Assembly: GCF_013155375.1 (NCBI RefSeq)
Contig: NZ_JABJQY010000005.1
Coordinates: 248,001-312,000, forward strand
DNA: 64,000 nucleotides
Direction: 5' to 3'
From: Nocardioides sp. zg-1308
GTDB taxonomy: Bacteria; Actinomycetota; Actinomycetes; Propionibacteriales; Nocardioidaceae
The position numbers and the translations under genes were made by a program. A model generated the notes under the pieces. The model did no database searches, was not told where the DNA came from, and worked only from the letters and a program-made list of their open reading frames with translations. Below, piece by piece: positions 8,215 to 16,986 of this stretch (position 1 is its first letter; the number at the start of each line of letters is the position of its first letter).

Positions 8215-10937
8215 TGGACACCGCCGAGATCCGCCGCCGCTTCCTCGCGCACTTCGAGGCCGCCGGACACGCCGTGGTGCCCTCCGCCTCGCTCCTGGCC
8301 GACGACCCCAACCTGCTGTTCGTCAACGCCGGGATGGTGCCCTTCAAGCCCTACTTCCTCGGCCAGGAGACCCCGCCCTACGACCGCGCGACGAGCGTGC
8401 AGAAGTGCATCCGCACGCCCGACATCGAGGACGTCGGCAAGACCACCCGGCACGGCACCTTCTTCGAGATGTGCGGCAACTTCTCCTTCGGCGACTACTT
8501 CAAGCAGGGCGCCGTCGAGCTGGCCTGGGACCTCATCACCAAGCCGGTCGCCGACGGCGGCTTCGGCCTCGACGAGTCGCGCCTGTACCCGTCCGTGCTG
8601 GTCGGCGACGAGGAGGCCATCGACCACTGGATGACCGTGACCGGGCTGCCGCGCGAGCGCATCATCGAGCTCGGCCCCAAGGAGAACTACTGGTCGATGG
8701 GCGTCCCGGGCCCCGGAGGCCCGTGCTCGGAGATCCTTTACGACCGCGGTCCCGAGTTCGGCCCCGACTTCGACGCCGCGACGCTCGGGCCGGACATGCC
8801 CTTCGAGCTCGAGGACCGGCTGCTGGAGATCTGGAACCTGGTCTTCATGCAGGACGACCTGAGCGCCGTGCGCTCCAAGTCCGACTTCGACATCTCCGGG
8901 TCGCTGCCCAAGAAGAACATCGACACCGGCATGGGCCTGGATCGCGTGGCCCTGCTGCTGCAGGGCAAGCAGAACATGTACGAGATCGACGTCGTCTTCC
9001 CCGTCATCGAGCGGGCGGAGCAGCTCACCGGCCGCCGCTACGGCGCCGGCGGGCCCACGTCGGCCGAGGACGACGTGCGGTTCCGCGTCGTCGCGGACCA
9101 CGTGCGCTCGTCGATGATGCTCATCGGTGACGGCGTCACGCCGGGCAACGACGGCCGCGGCTACGTCCTGCGCCGGCTGCTGCGCCGCGCGGTGCGCTCG
9201 ATGCGGCTGCTCGGCTGCGAGGACCCCGTGCTGCCCGAGCTGATGCCGGTCTCGCGCGACCGGATGGGCCAGACCTACGACAACCTCCTCACCGACTGGG
9301 CCCGCATCTCGCAGGTGGCCTACGCCGAGGAGGAGGCGTTCCGCAAGACGCTCCAGGCCGGCACGCAGATCTTCGACCTCGCCGCCTCGGAGGTGAAGGG
9401 CACCGGTGGCTCGACGCTGTCGGGCGAGCGCGCCTTCGCGCTGCACGACACCTACGGCTTCCCGATCGACCTGACCCTGGAGATGGCCGCCGAGCAGGGC
9501 CTCCAGGTCGACGAGCAGGGCTTCCGCGGGCTGATGGCCGAGCAGCGCGAGCGCGCCAAGGCCGACGCCCGTGCCAAGAAGGGCGCCCACGGCGACACGG
9601 CCGTCTACCGCGGCATCTTCGACCAGCACGGCCCCACCGAGTGGCTGGCCTACGAGACGCTCGAGACGGAGTCGCGGCCCCTCGCCCTGCTCAGCGGCGG
9701 CTCGTCCGTGCCCCGTCTCGGCGAGGGCGAGATCGGCGAGCTCGTCCTGGACCGCACGCCCTTCTACGCCGAGTCGGGCGGGCAGGTCGCTGACGCCGGC
9801 ACCATCGTCTTCGACGGCGGGCGGCTCGAGGTCCTCGACGTGCAGCGACCGATCAAGGGCCTGGTCGTGCACCAGGTGCGCGTCCTCGAGGGCGAGCTCG
9901 ACCCGGCCCGCGAGGTGCACGCCCGCGTCGACCCGGAGTGGCGCACCGGCGCGCGCCAGGCCCACTCGGGCACGCACGTCGTGCACGCCGCGCTCCGTGA
10001 GGTGCTCGGCCCGACGGCGCTGCAGTCCGGCTCCTACAACCGGCCGGGCTACCTCCGCCTCGACTTCGGCTGGACGCAGGCGCTCAGCCCGGAGCAGGTC
10101 CGCGACATCGAGCTGGTCTCGCAGCAGGCGCTGCGCGCCGACCTGCCCGTCTCGTGGGACTTCATGACGCTCGAGCAGGCCAAGGAGTGGGGCGCCATCG
10201 CCCTCTTCGGCGAGACCTACGACAACACCAAGGTCCGGGTCGTCGAGATCGGCGGCCCCTGGTCGCGCGAGCTCTGCGGCGGCACGCACGTCGACCACTC
10301 CTCCCAGATCGGCACCGTCGTGGTGACCGGTGAGGCGAGCGTCGGCTCCGGCAACCGCCGGATCGAGGCGCTCACCGGTGTCGAGGGCTTCGGCTACCTC
10401 GCGCGCGAGCGCGACGTCGTCGCTCAGCTCACCGGACTGCTCAAGACCCAGCCCGACGACCTGGTCAGCCGCGTGCAGGGCCTGACGGAGCGGCTGCGCG
10501 CGGTCGAGAAGGAGCTGGAGAAGGCCCGCCTCGCCCAGCTCCTCGGCGCCAGCGCCAGCCTCGCCACGGCCGCCGCGCAGGTCGGCCCCGTCCGGCTCGT
10601 CGCCCATCACGCGGAGGGTGCCGGGGGCGCCGACGTGCGCAACCTGGCCCTCGACGTCCGCGGCCGCCTGCCGCAGGGCGAGCCGGGCGTGGTGGTCCTC
10701 ATCGGCACCCAGACCGACGGCGGCAGCACCAAGGTGTCGGTCGTCGCGGCCACCAACGACGAGGCGCGCGCCCGCGGGCTGTCGGCCGGCGAGCTCGTGC
10801 GCGCCGTCGGTCCGCTCCTCGGCGGCAAGGGCGGCGGCAAGGACGACGTGGCGCAGGGCGGCGGCAGCGACGCCTCGCGCATCGGCGAGGCGCTGGAGAT
10901 GGTCTCCCACGAGGTCGCCCAGCGGGTGCAGTCCTGA
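8214..10937 (+). CDS. alaS: Alanine--tRNA ligase
   Basis: Cytoplasmic class II synthetase that charges tRNA-Ala and edits mischarged Ser/Gly (907 aa, full length). The N-terminal catalytic domain begins IRRRFLAHFEAAGH with class II motif 1 nearby and the fragment VNAGMVPFKPYFLG. The editing domain carries the zinc-binding HSGTH (His584, His588) and CGGTH (Cys688, His692). The C-terminal oligomerisation domain has a Gly-rich segment ending GGGSDASRIGEAL. The ATG overlaps the preceding stop by one base and ruvX starts 2 bp after its stop. All key residues are intact. Confidence 0.98.
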   Translation: MDTAEIRRRFLAHFEAAGHAVVPSASLLADDPNLLFVNAGMVPFKPYFLGQETPPYDRATSVQKCIRTPDIEDVGKTTRHGTFFEMCGNFSFGDYFKQGAVELAWDLITKPVADGGFGLDESRLYPSVLVGDEEAIDHWMTVTGLPRERIIELGPKENYWSMGVPGPGGPCSEILYDRGPEFGPDFDAATLGPDMPFELEDRLLEIWNLVFMQDDLSAVRSKSDFDISGSLPKKNIDTGMGLDRVALLLQGKQNMYEIDVVFPVIERAEQLTGRRYGAGGPTSAEDDVRFRVVADHVRSSMMLIGDGVTPGNDGRGYVLRRLLRRAVRSMRLLGCEDPVLPELMPVSRDRMGQTYDNLLTDWARISQVAYAEEEAFRKTLQAGTQIFDLAASEVKGTGGSTLSGERAFALHDTYGFPIDLTLEMAAEQGLQVDEQGFRGLMAEQRERAKADARAKKGAHGDTAVYRGIFDQHGPTEWLAYETLETESRPLALLSGGSSVPRLGEGEIGELVLDRTPFYAESGGQVADAGTIVFDGGRLEVLDVQRPIKGLVVHQVRVLEGELDPAREVHARVDPEWRTGARQAHSGTHVVHAALREVLGPTALQSGSYNRPGYLRLDFGWTQALSPEQVRDIELVSQQALRADLPVSWDFMTLEQAKEWGAIALFGETYDNTKVRVVEIGGPWSRELCGGTHVDHSSQIGTVVVTGEASVGSGNRRIEALTGVEGFGYLARERDVVAQLTGLLKTQPDDLVSRVQGLTERLRAVEKELEKARLAQLLGASASLATAAAQVGPVRLVAHHAEGAGGADVRNLALDVRGRLPQGEPGVVVLIGTQTDGGSTKVSVVAATNDEARARGLSAGELVRAVGPLLGGKGGGKDDVAQGGGSDASRIGEALEMVSHEVAQRVQS

Positions 10938-10939
10938 GC

Positions 10940-11401
10940 ATGCGCGCCGGGGTGCGGGTCGGCATCGATCCGGGCGACGCCCGGATCGGCGTCGCGACCA
11001 GCGACCCCACCGGCTTCCTCGCCACCCCGGTCGAGACGGTGCGGCGCGGCAGGGGCGACGTACGACGCCTCGCGCAGCTCGTCTCCGAGCTCGAGGCGAT
11101 GGAGGTCGTGGTCGGCCTGCCGCGCTCGCTCAACGGCACGGAGGGCCCGGCCGCGGAGAAGGCGCGCGACCTTGCCGGACGGCTGGCGCGCAGGGTCGCG
11201 CCCGTGCCTGTGAGACTCTGTGACGAACGACTGACGACCGTGTCGGCCGAGTCGATCCTGCGCGAGCAGGGCCGTCACGGCGCCAGGCGCCGCGCCGTCG
11301 TGGACCAGGCAGCGGCGGTGCTGATCCTGCAGACTGCGCTCGACACGGAGCGGTCGAGTGGGCACGCACCGGGAGAGATCGTCGAGGTGACAGATGAGTG
11401 A
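10940..11401 (+). CDS. ruvX: RuvX/YqgF family putative Holliday-junction resolvase
   Basis: RNase H-fold nuclease (153 aa) of the YqgF/RuvX family, implicated in pre-16S rRNA 5'-end maturation and possibly junction resolution. Family motifs are present: GIDPGDARIGVA near the N-terminus with the first catalytic Asp, VVGLPRSLNGTEG in the middle, and LCDERLTTVSAE with the acidic DER. The following gene starts 8 bp before this stop. The alaS-ruvX-mltG-aroE order is a conserved actinobacterial arrangement, which supports the call. Confidence 0.93.
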   Translation: MRAGVRVGIDPGDARIGVATSDPTGFLATPVETVRRGRGDVRRLAQLVSELEAMEVVVGLPRSLNGTEGPAAEKARDLAGRLARRVAPVPVRLCDERLTTVSAESILREQGRHGARRRAVVDQAAAVLILQTALDTERSSGHAPGEIVEVTDE

Positions 11402-12581
11402 GCACGAGGACCAGCGCTCGGAGGCGACCCTCGAGGAGGACCGCGACGGCGCCTACGACCAGGAGTACGTCCCCGGCGGCAGGCGGCGCAAGGGCCGCGG
11501 CCTCAAGGGGTGCCTCGCCGTCCTGGTGGCGCTGGTCGTCCTGCTCGGCGGCTTCTACGTCGCCCTGACGCAGGGCGTGTCGTGGGTCTCCGACCAGTTC
11601 CAGGGCCCCGACGACTACCCCGGCCCCGGCCGCGGGTCGGTCGAGTTCACGGTCAACGAGGGCGACACGGTCGCCCAGATGGGCCGCAACCTCAAGGAGC
11701 AGGGCGTCACCAAGTCGGTCCAGGCGTTCATCGACGCCGCCGCCGGCGAGCCGGAGTCCAGCGGCATCCAGGTCGGCGCCTACGAGCTGCAGAAGCAGAT
11801 GAAGGCGTCCGACGCGCTCGAGGTCCTCATCGACCCGGCCAACCTCATCGGCTTCCCGACCGTCACGATCCCCGAGGGCCTCCGGCTCACCGAGATCGTC
11901 TCGACGCTGGCCGAGAACACCGACTTCACCGAGCAGGCCTACAACCGCGCGCTGCAGCAGCCCGACAAGCTCGGCCTGCCCGACTACGCCGGCGGCAACG
12001 CCGAGGGCTACCTCTTCCCGGCGACCTACGAGGTCAAGCCGGGCATGAAGCCCGCCCGCATCCTCGCGATGATGGTCGACCGCTGGCGCCAGGCGGCGGA
12101 GGAGGCCGACCTCGAGGCCCGTGCCGCCGAGCTCGGCCACACGCCGGGCGAGCTGATGATCATCGCCTCGCTCATCGAGGCCGAGGGCCGCGGCGACGAC
12201 ATGCCGAAGATCTCGCGGGTCATCTACAACCGGCTCGACGGCCCCGGCGACAAGGGCGGCACCAACGGCACGCTCGGCATCGACGCCTCGATCGCCTACG
12301 GCCTGGGGCTCTCGCCCGGGTCGACGGAGCTGACCCCCGAGCAGCTGGCGGAGGACACGCCCTACAACACGCGCATCAACGCCGGCCTCCCGCCGACGCC
12401 CATCGAGGCGCCGGGCGACGACGCCATCGAGGCGGCGGCCAACCCGGCCGACGGTGGCTGGTACTACTACGTCACGGTCGACCTCTCCACGGGCGAGACC
12501 AAGTTCTACGAGGACTACGACGGCTTCCTCGAGGGACGCGACGAGTACAAGGCCTACTGCGAGACCTCGGACCGATGCTGA
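11394..12581 (+). CDS. mltG: Endolytic peptidoglycan transglycosylase MltG
   Basis: YceG/MltG-family lytic transglycosylase (395 aa) that cleaves nascent peptidoglycan at the membrane and helps set glycan length. It has a cytoplasmic acidic N-terminus, one transmembrane helix at about residues 39-58, a LysM-like subdomain (VNEGDTVAQMGRNL) and the catalytic YceG domain with the expected glutamate at Glu262 in ASLIEAEG. The C-terminal part includes YNTRINAGLPPTPIEAPG, a family hallmark. The stop codon lies inside the first unit of a 15-bp tandem repeat that runs to the aroE start. Confidence 0.95.
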   Translation: MSEHEDQRSEATLEEDRDGAYDQEYVPGGRRRKGRGLKGCLAVLVALVVLLGGFYVALTQGVSWVSDQFQGPDDYPGPGRGSVEFTVNEGDTVAQMGRNLKEQGVTKSVQAFIDAAAGEPESSGIQVGAYELQKQMKASDALEVLIDPANLIGFPTVTIPEGLRLTEIVSTLAENTDFTEQAYNRALQQPDKLGLPDYAGGNAEGYLFPATYEVKPGMKPARILAMMVDRWRQAAEEADLEARAAELGHTPGELMIIASLIEAEGRGDDMPKISRVIYNRLDGPGDKGGTNGTLGIDASIAYGLGLSPGSTELTPEQLAEDTPYNTRINAGLPPTPIEAPGDDAIEAAANPADGGWYYYVTVDLSTGETKFYEDYDGFLEGRDEYKAYCETSDRC

Positions 12582-12615
12582 TCCCACCGATGCTGATCCC
12601 ACCGATGCTGATCCG
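12571..12615. repeat. Three tandem 15-bp repeats spanning mltG stop and aroE start
   Basis: Unit accgatgctgatccc occurs at 12571-12585 and 12586-12600, and again at 12601-12615 with one change at the last base. The first unit contains the mltG stop (12579-12581); the GTG of aroE follows the third unit directly. The unit length is a multiple of three, so copy-number change preserves all frames. Confidence 0.95.
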
Positions 12616-12619
12616 GTGA
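12575..12619 (+). other. Possible 14-codon coupling ORF between mltG and aroE
   Basis: An ATG at 12575, four bases before the mltG stop, opens a 14-codon frame encoding MLIPPMLIPPMLIR. Its TGA (12617-12619) overlaps the aroE GTG (12616-12618). No Shine-Dalgarno sequence precedes aroE, so ribosomes finishing mltG could restart here and hand over to aroE. This is a geometric observation; translation is not shown. Confidence 0.25.
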
Positions 12620-13458
12620 GCGACGGGTCGCGACCGGTCCGGCGCTGCGGCGTGCTGGGCGACCCCGTCGCCCACTCGCTGTCGCCGGTCCTGCACCGGG
12701 CGGGCTACGCCGGGCAGGGCCTGGACTGGACCTACGACGCCCACCGGGTGCCGGCGGGCGGGCTCGAGGCTTTCCTCGACGGGCTCGGTGAGGAGTGGCG
12801 CGGGCTGTCGCTCACGATGCCGCTGAAGCGCGAGGCGCTCACCCTGGTCGACCGGCTGACGGACCGCGCCCGCCTCGCCGGTGGCGTCAACACGGTGGTG
12901 CTCGACGACGGTGCCCGGGTGGGCGACAACACCGACCTGCCGGGGGCGGCTGCCGCGATCCGGGAGCGCACCTCCCGGCCCCTGTCCTCGGCGGCGATCA
13001 TCGGCGGTGGGGCGACGGCCGCCTCGGTCGGTCTCGCGCTGGTGGACCTCGGCGTGACCCGGATCGAGCTGCTGGTGCGTGACGCTGTTCGGGCCGCGGA
13101 CACGGTGGCCGTGCTGCGCTCGCACCCGGCCGGCGTCGACGTACGCTCTGCGGCGCTCGACGGCCCGGGCGACCTCGCGGCCGACCTGGTGGTCTCGACC
13201 GTTCCCGCCGCGGCACAGACCGCCGAGCTGGTCGCGCAGTGCGAGGCGGTGCCGGTCGTGTTCGAGGCGCTCTACGACCCGTGGCCCACGCCGCTGTCCG
13301 CGGCTGCACTGGCCTCCGGTCGGGTGCTCGTGGGCGGTCTCGACCTCCTCGTCCACCAGGCGGCGCTCCAGTTCGAGCTCTTCACCGGCGTGGCAGCGCC
13401 GCTGGCCGTGATGCGCGATGCGGGCGAACGCGCCCTCGCGGCGCGAAATCCCGCTTGA
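12616..13458 (+). CDS. aroE: Shikimate dehydrogenase (NADP)
   Basis: Reduces 3-dehydroshikimate to shikimate (280 aa). N-terminal substrate-binding motif LGDPVAHSLSPVLH is present, with the catalytic lysine in LTMPLKREAL and aspartate in NTDLPGAA. The Rossmann motif is GGGATAASVGLAL. GTG 12616 is chosen because upstream in-frame sequence is only mltG coding and repeat DNA, and residues from SDGSRPVRRCGVLGDP fit the family N-terminus. No Shine-Dalgarno site is visible; expression probably depends on readthrough from mltG. It starts the local shikimate cluster. Confidence 0.93.
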   Translation: MSDGSRPVRRCGVLGDPVAHSLSPVLHRAGYAGQGLDWTYDAHRVPAGGLEAFLDGLGEEWRGLSLTMPLKREALTLVDRLTDRARLAGGVNTVVLDDGARVGDNTDLPGAAAAIRERTSRPLSSAAIIGGGATAASVGLALVDLGVTRIELLVRDAVRAADTVAVLRSHPAGVDVRSAALDGPGDLAADLVVSTVPAAAQTAELVAQCEAVPVVFEALYDPWPTPLSAAALASGRVLVGGLDLLVHQAALQFELFTGVAAPLAVMRDAGERALAARNPA

Positions 13459-13466
13459 ATGTCGCA

Positions 13467-14189
13467 GTGAACGACACCCTGCTGGCCACCTTGCTGGCCG
13501 GCCTCCTCGCCGCTGTCGGCGGCCTCCTCGTTCCGACGCTGGTCGCCCGGGTGCCGGAGCCGGCGCCCAAGGACGACGCGTCGTCCGACGAGCCGCCCAA
13601 GATGCTCTACGCCGATATCGCCGCGCGACCGGGCTCGCGGTGGCGCTCCGCCGCGGTGGCGGGCGTCTGCGGAGCCCTCCTCGGGGCGGCGACCGGGCTC
13701 GACTGGCCGCTGCTGTGGCTGGTGCCGCTGGTCCCCGTCGCGGTGGCGCTGTCGGTCGTCGACTGGCACACCCGGCTGCTCCCGCGGATCGTCGTGCTGC
13801 CCGCCACGCTCGCCGCGATCGCGGCGGTCGCCGCGGTCGGGCTCGCCACGGGGGAGCGCGAGGCGCTGCTCCGCGCGCTGCTCGCGATGGTGGTGGCCCG
13901 CTCGTTCTTCTGGATCCTGTGGTTCGCCCGGTCCGCCGGCATGGGCTTCGGCGACGTTCGCCTGGCCGCCCCGGTCGGCCTGGTGCTCGGCTGGGCCGGG
14001 TGGGGCGCGCTGGCGATCGGGCTCTGGGTCGGCTTCATCGCGTTCGCCCTGCCGGCCGCCGCCCTGGCCCTCGTGCGCCGCGACCGGGCGATGCTCAAGA
14101 AGTCCTTCCCGTTCGGGCCGTTCATGGTCCTCGGTGCCCTGGTGGGTCTCGTCTGGGGGACTGCGCTCGCTGGGCGCATCTGGAGCTGA
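13467..14189 (+). CDS. Prepilin peptidase (A24 family)
   Basis: Multi-helix membrane aspartyl peptidase (240 aa) that processes type IV pilin-like precursors. Both catalytic aspartates are in place: SVVDWHTRLLP near residue 93 and the GxGD-type GMGFGDVRLA near residue 158. The N-terminal CxxC methylase region of classical PilD is missing, as in the short actinobacterial form linked to Flp/Tad pili. GTG 13467 is preferred; TTG 13455 would add four residues and overlap the aroE stop. It lies between aroE and aroC, the usual place in Nocardioidaceae. No pilus genes are in this window. Confidence 0.9.
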   Translation: MNDTLLATLLAGLLAAVGGLLVPTLVARVPEPAPKDDASSDEPPKMLYADIAARPGSRWRSAAVAGVCGALLGAATGLDWPLLWLVPLVPVAVALSVVDWHTRLLPRIVVLPATLAAIAAVAAVGLATGEREALLRALLAMVVARSFFWILWFARSAGMGFGDVRLAAPVGLVLGWAGWGALAIGLWVGFIAFALPAAALALVRRDRAMLKKSFPFGPFMVLGALVGLVWGTALAGRIWS

Positions 14190-14201
14190 GAGACTGCAGC
14201 C

Positions 14202-15380
14202 ATGCTCCGATGGCTCACAGCAGGCGAGTCCCACGGTCCCTCCCTGGTGGCGATCCTGGAGGGGCTGCCCGCCCACGTCCGCGTGACGACCGACGACCTG
14301 GCCGACTCGCTGGCCCGCCGCCGGCTCGGCTACGGCCGCGGCGCGCGGATGAAGTTCGAGCAGGACCAGGTCCGCGTGCTCGGCGGCGTGCGCCATGGCG
14401 AGACGCAGGGCGGCCCGGTGGCCATCGAGGTCGGCAACACCGAGTGGCCCAAGTGGGAGAAGGTCATGTCGGCCGACCCGGTCGACCCCGTGGAGCTCGA
14501 GGCCCTCGCCCGCAACGCGCCCCTGACCCGGCCGCGTCCCGGCCACGCCGACCTGGTCGGCATGCAGAAGTACGCCTTCGACGAGGCGCGCCCGATCCTC
14601 GAGCGGGCCTCGGCGCGCGAGACCGCCGCCCGCGTGGCGCTGGGCCGGGTGGCGTCCAACTTCCTCGAGCAGGCCGTCGGCGCTCGCGTCGTGTCGCACG
14701 TCGTCGCGCTCGGTGGCGTCAAGGCGCCGGCGGGCGTCGTACCCGGCCCGGACGACGTCGCACGCCTCGACGCCGACGAGGTCCGCTGCCTCGACCCCGA
14801 CGCCAGCGCCGCGATGGTGGCGCGCATCGACGAGGCGCACAAGGACGGCGACACCCTCGGCGGCGTCGTCGAGGTGGTCGTCCACGGACTGCCGCCGGGC
14901 CTCGGCTCGCACGTGCACTGGGACCGGCGCCTCGACGCCCGGCTCGCGGGCGCGCTGATGGGCATCCAGGCGATCAAGGGTGTCGAGGTCGGCGACGGCT
15001 TCGAGCTCGCCGACACCCCGGGGTCACAGGCGCACGACGAGATCGTCAGCACCGACGAGGGGCTGCGGCGCACCACGGGTCGCTCCGGCGGCACCGAGGG
15101 CGGCATGTCGACCGGCGAGGTGCTGCGCGTCCGCGCCGCCATGAAGCCGATCGCGACGGTCCCCAAGGCCCTGCGCACCGTGGACGTCGCCACGGGCGAG
15201 GCCACCGTCGCGCACCACCAGCGCTCCGACGTGTGCGCGGTGCCGGCCGCCGGCATCGTCGCCGAGGCGATGGTCGCGCTCGTGCTGGCCGACGCGGTCG
15301 TGGAGAAGTTCGGCGGCGACTCGGTGCAGGAGACCCGCCGCAACGCCGAGGCCTACCTCGACACCCTGCGGTTCCGCTGA
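14202..15380 (+). CDS. aroC: Chorismate synthase
   Basis: Converts 5-enolpyruvylshikimate-3-phosphate to chorismate using reduced FMN (392 aa). The signature N-terminus MLRWLTAGESHG is present, along with RRRLGYGRGARM, RSGGTEGGMSTGE and the C-terminal HHQRSDVCAVPAAG. Length is normal. Its stop overlaps the aroK start by one base (TGATG), so aroC-aroK-aroB-aroQ read as one translationally coupled unit. Confidence 0.98.
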   Translation: MLRWLTAGESHGPSLVAILEGLPAHVRVTTDDLADSLARRRLGYGRGARMKFEQDQVRVLGGVRHGETQGGPVAIEVGNTEWPKWEKVMSADPVDPVELEALARNAPLTRPRPGHADLVGMQKYAFDEARPILERASARETAARVALGRVASNFLEQAVGARVVSHVVALGGVKAPAGVVPGPDDVARLDADEVRCLDPDASAAMVARIDEAHKDGDTLGGVVEVVVHGLPPGLGSHVHWDRRLDARLAGALMGIQAIKGVEVGDGFELADTPGSQAHDEIVSTDEGLRRTTGRSGGTEGGMSTGEVLRVRAAMKPIATVPKALRTVDVATGEATVAHHQRSDVCAVPAAGIVAEAMVALVLADAVVEKFGGDSVQETRRNAEAYLDTLRFR

Positions 15381-15880
15381 TGGCGCCTCGCGTGGTGCTC
15401 GTCGGTCCGATGGGCGCCGGCAAGACGACCGTGGCCGGGCTGCTCGGCGAGGCGTGGGGCGTGCCCGTGCGTGACACCGACGCCGACGTGCAGAGCACCA
15501 CCGGTCGGGAGATCTCCGACATCTTCGTGGAGTCCGGCGAGGACCACTTCCGCGACCTGGAGGCGGCGGCGGTGGCCGCGGCCCTCGCCGAGCACGACGG
15601 CGTGCTGGCCCTCGGGGGCGGCGCGGTGCTGCGTCCGGAGACGCGCGACCTGCTGGCCGGCGTGCCGGTGGTCTTCCTGCGGGTCGGTCTCTCCGACGCC
15701 GTGAAGCGGGTCGGCCTCGGCGTGGGACGCCCGCTCCTGCTGGGCAACGTCCGCTCGCGGATCAAGGCGCTCCTCGACGAGCGCACCCCCGTCTACGAGT
15801 CGGTCGCCACGCACGTCGTCGAGACCGACGGCCGCACGCCCGACGACGTCACCGCCGAGATCCGGGAGCTGCTGGGATGA
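15380..15880 (+). CDS. aroK: Shikimate kinase
   Basis: Phosphorylates shikimate at the 3-hydroxyl (166 aa). P-loop GPMGAGKTT occupies residues 9-17 with Lys15; the shikimate-binding DTDAD follows, and LALGGGAVL is the family glycine motif. The lid region RPLLLG lies near residue 115. ATG 15380 overlaps the aroC stop; the 3' end overlaps aroB by ATGA. Complete and typical. Confidence 0.96.
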   Translation: MAPRVVLVGPMGAGKTTVAGLLGEAWGVPVRDTDADVQSTTGREISDIFVESGEDHFRDLEAAAVAAALAEHDGVLALGGGAVLRPETRDLLAGVPVVFLRVGLSDAVKRVGLGVGRPLLLGNVRSRIKALLDERTPVYESVATHVVETDGRTPDDVTAEIRELLG

Positions 15881-16986
15881 GCACGCCGCAGGCCGACACC
15901 GTCCTCCACGTCGGAGGCGCCTCGCCCTACGACGTCGTCGTCGGGCACGACCTCGCCGACCGGCCGCCGGCCCTGCTCGGTGAGTCGGTGGAGCGGGTCG
16001 CCGTGCTCTACGCCGGGACGCTCGGTGCCGTGGCCGACCCGGTCGTCGACCGTCTGGTCGAGCACTACGACGTGCTCGCCCTCGGCCTGCCGGAGGGCGA
16101 GCGGGCCAAGACCGCGCCGGTCGCCGCCGACTGCTGGGAGGCGCTCGGCGAGGCCGGCTTCACCCGCTCCGACGCCGTGGTCACCATCGGCGGGGGAGCG
16201 ACCACCGACCTCGGCGGCTTCGTCGCCGCGACCTGGCTGCGCGGCGTACGCGTCGTGCACGTGCCCACCACGCTGCTGGGCATGGTGGACGCCGCCGTCG
16301 GCGGCAAGACCGGCATCAACACCGGCGCCGGCAAGAACCTCGTCGGCTCCTTCCACGAGCCGGCCGGCGTGCTGTGCGACCTGTCGCTGCTCGCCTCGCT
16401 GCCGCGCGCGGAGCTCGTCGCCGGCCTCGGCGAGGTGGTCAAGTGCGGATTCGTCGCCGACCCCGCGATCCTCGACCTGGTCGAGCGCACGGACCCGGCG
16501 GCGCTGACCGCCGACTCGGCGGAGCTGCGCGAGCTGGTCGAACGGGCCATCCGGGTCAAGATCGACGTCGTGGTGGGCGACCTCCGCGAGCGCGGCGGGG
16601 GCGACGGCCACCCGGGCCGCGAGGTCCTCAACTACGGCCACACCCTCGCCCACGCCATCGAGCGCACCAGCGACTACGCCGTCCGCCACGGCGAGGCCGT
16701 CGCCATCGGCTGCGTCTACGTCGCCGAGCTGGCGGCCCGTGCCGGGTCGCTCGACGCCGCGGTGGTCGAGCGGCACCGCTCGGCGCTGTCGCGCGTCGGC
16801 CTGCCCACGACGTACGACGGCGCCTCCTTCGACGACCTCCACGCCGCGATGAAGGTCGACAAGAAGGCCCGGGGCTCGCAGCTCCGGTTCGTCGTGCTCG
16901 ACGACCTCGCCTCGCCGCGGATCCTCGCCGGCCCGGCCGAGGACGACCTGCGGGCGGCCTACGCCGCGATCGGGGGAGCGGCGTGA
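15877..16986 (+). CDS. aroB: 3-dehydroquinate synthase
   Basis: Second enzyme of the shikimate pathway: cyclises DAHP to 3-dehydroquinate using NAD and a divalent metal (369 aa). Visible motifs: IGGGATTDLGGFVAATW for NAD binding, the strongly conserved VPTTLLGMVDAAVGGKTGIN, GEVVKCGF, and NYGHTLAHAIE and RHGEAVAIG with metal-ligand histidines. Coupled by overlaps to aroK upstream and aroQ downstream. Confidence 0.98.
   Translation: MSTPQADTVLHVGGASPYDVVVGHDLADRPPALLGESVERVAVLYAGTLGAVADPVVDRLVEHYDVLALGLPEGERAKTAPVAADCWEALGEAGFTRSDAVVTIGGGATTDLGGFVAATWLRGVRVVHVPTTLLGMVDAAVGGKTGINTGAGKNLVGSFHEPAGVLCDLSLLASLPRAELVAGLGEVVKCGFVADPAILDLVERTDPAALTADSAELRELVERAIRVKIDVVVGDLRERGGGDGHPGREVLNYGHTLAHAIERTSDYAVRHGEAVAIGCVYVAELAARAGSLDAAVVERHRSALSRVGLPTTYDGASFDDLHAAMKVDKKARGSQLRFVVLDDLASPRILAGPAEDDLRAAYAAIGGAA

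Noticed and set aside
7818..10910. Open frame of about 1000 codons antisense to alaS
   Set aside because: Mirrors alaS codon bias, translates to low-complexity Arg/Leu/Val-rich sequence, and alaS is unambiguous.
12571..12615. CRISPR-like repeat
   Set aside because: Units are 15 bp, adjacent and without spacers.
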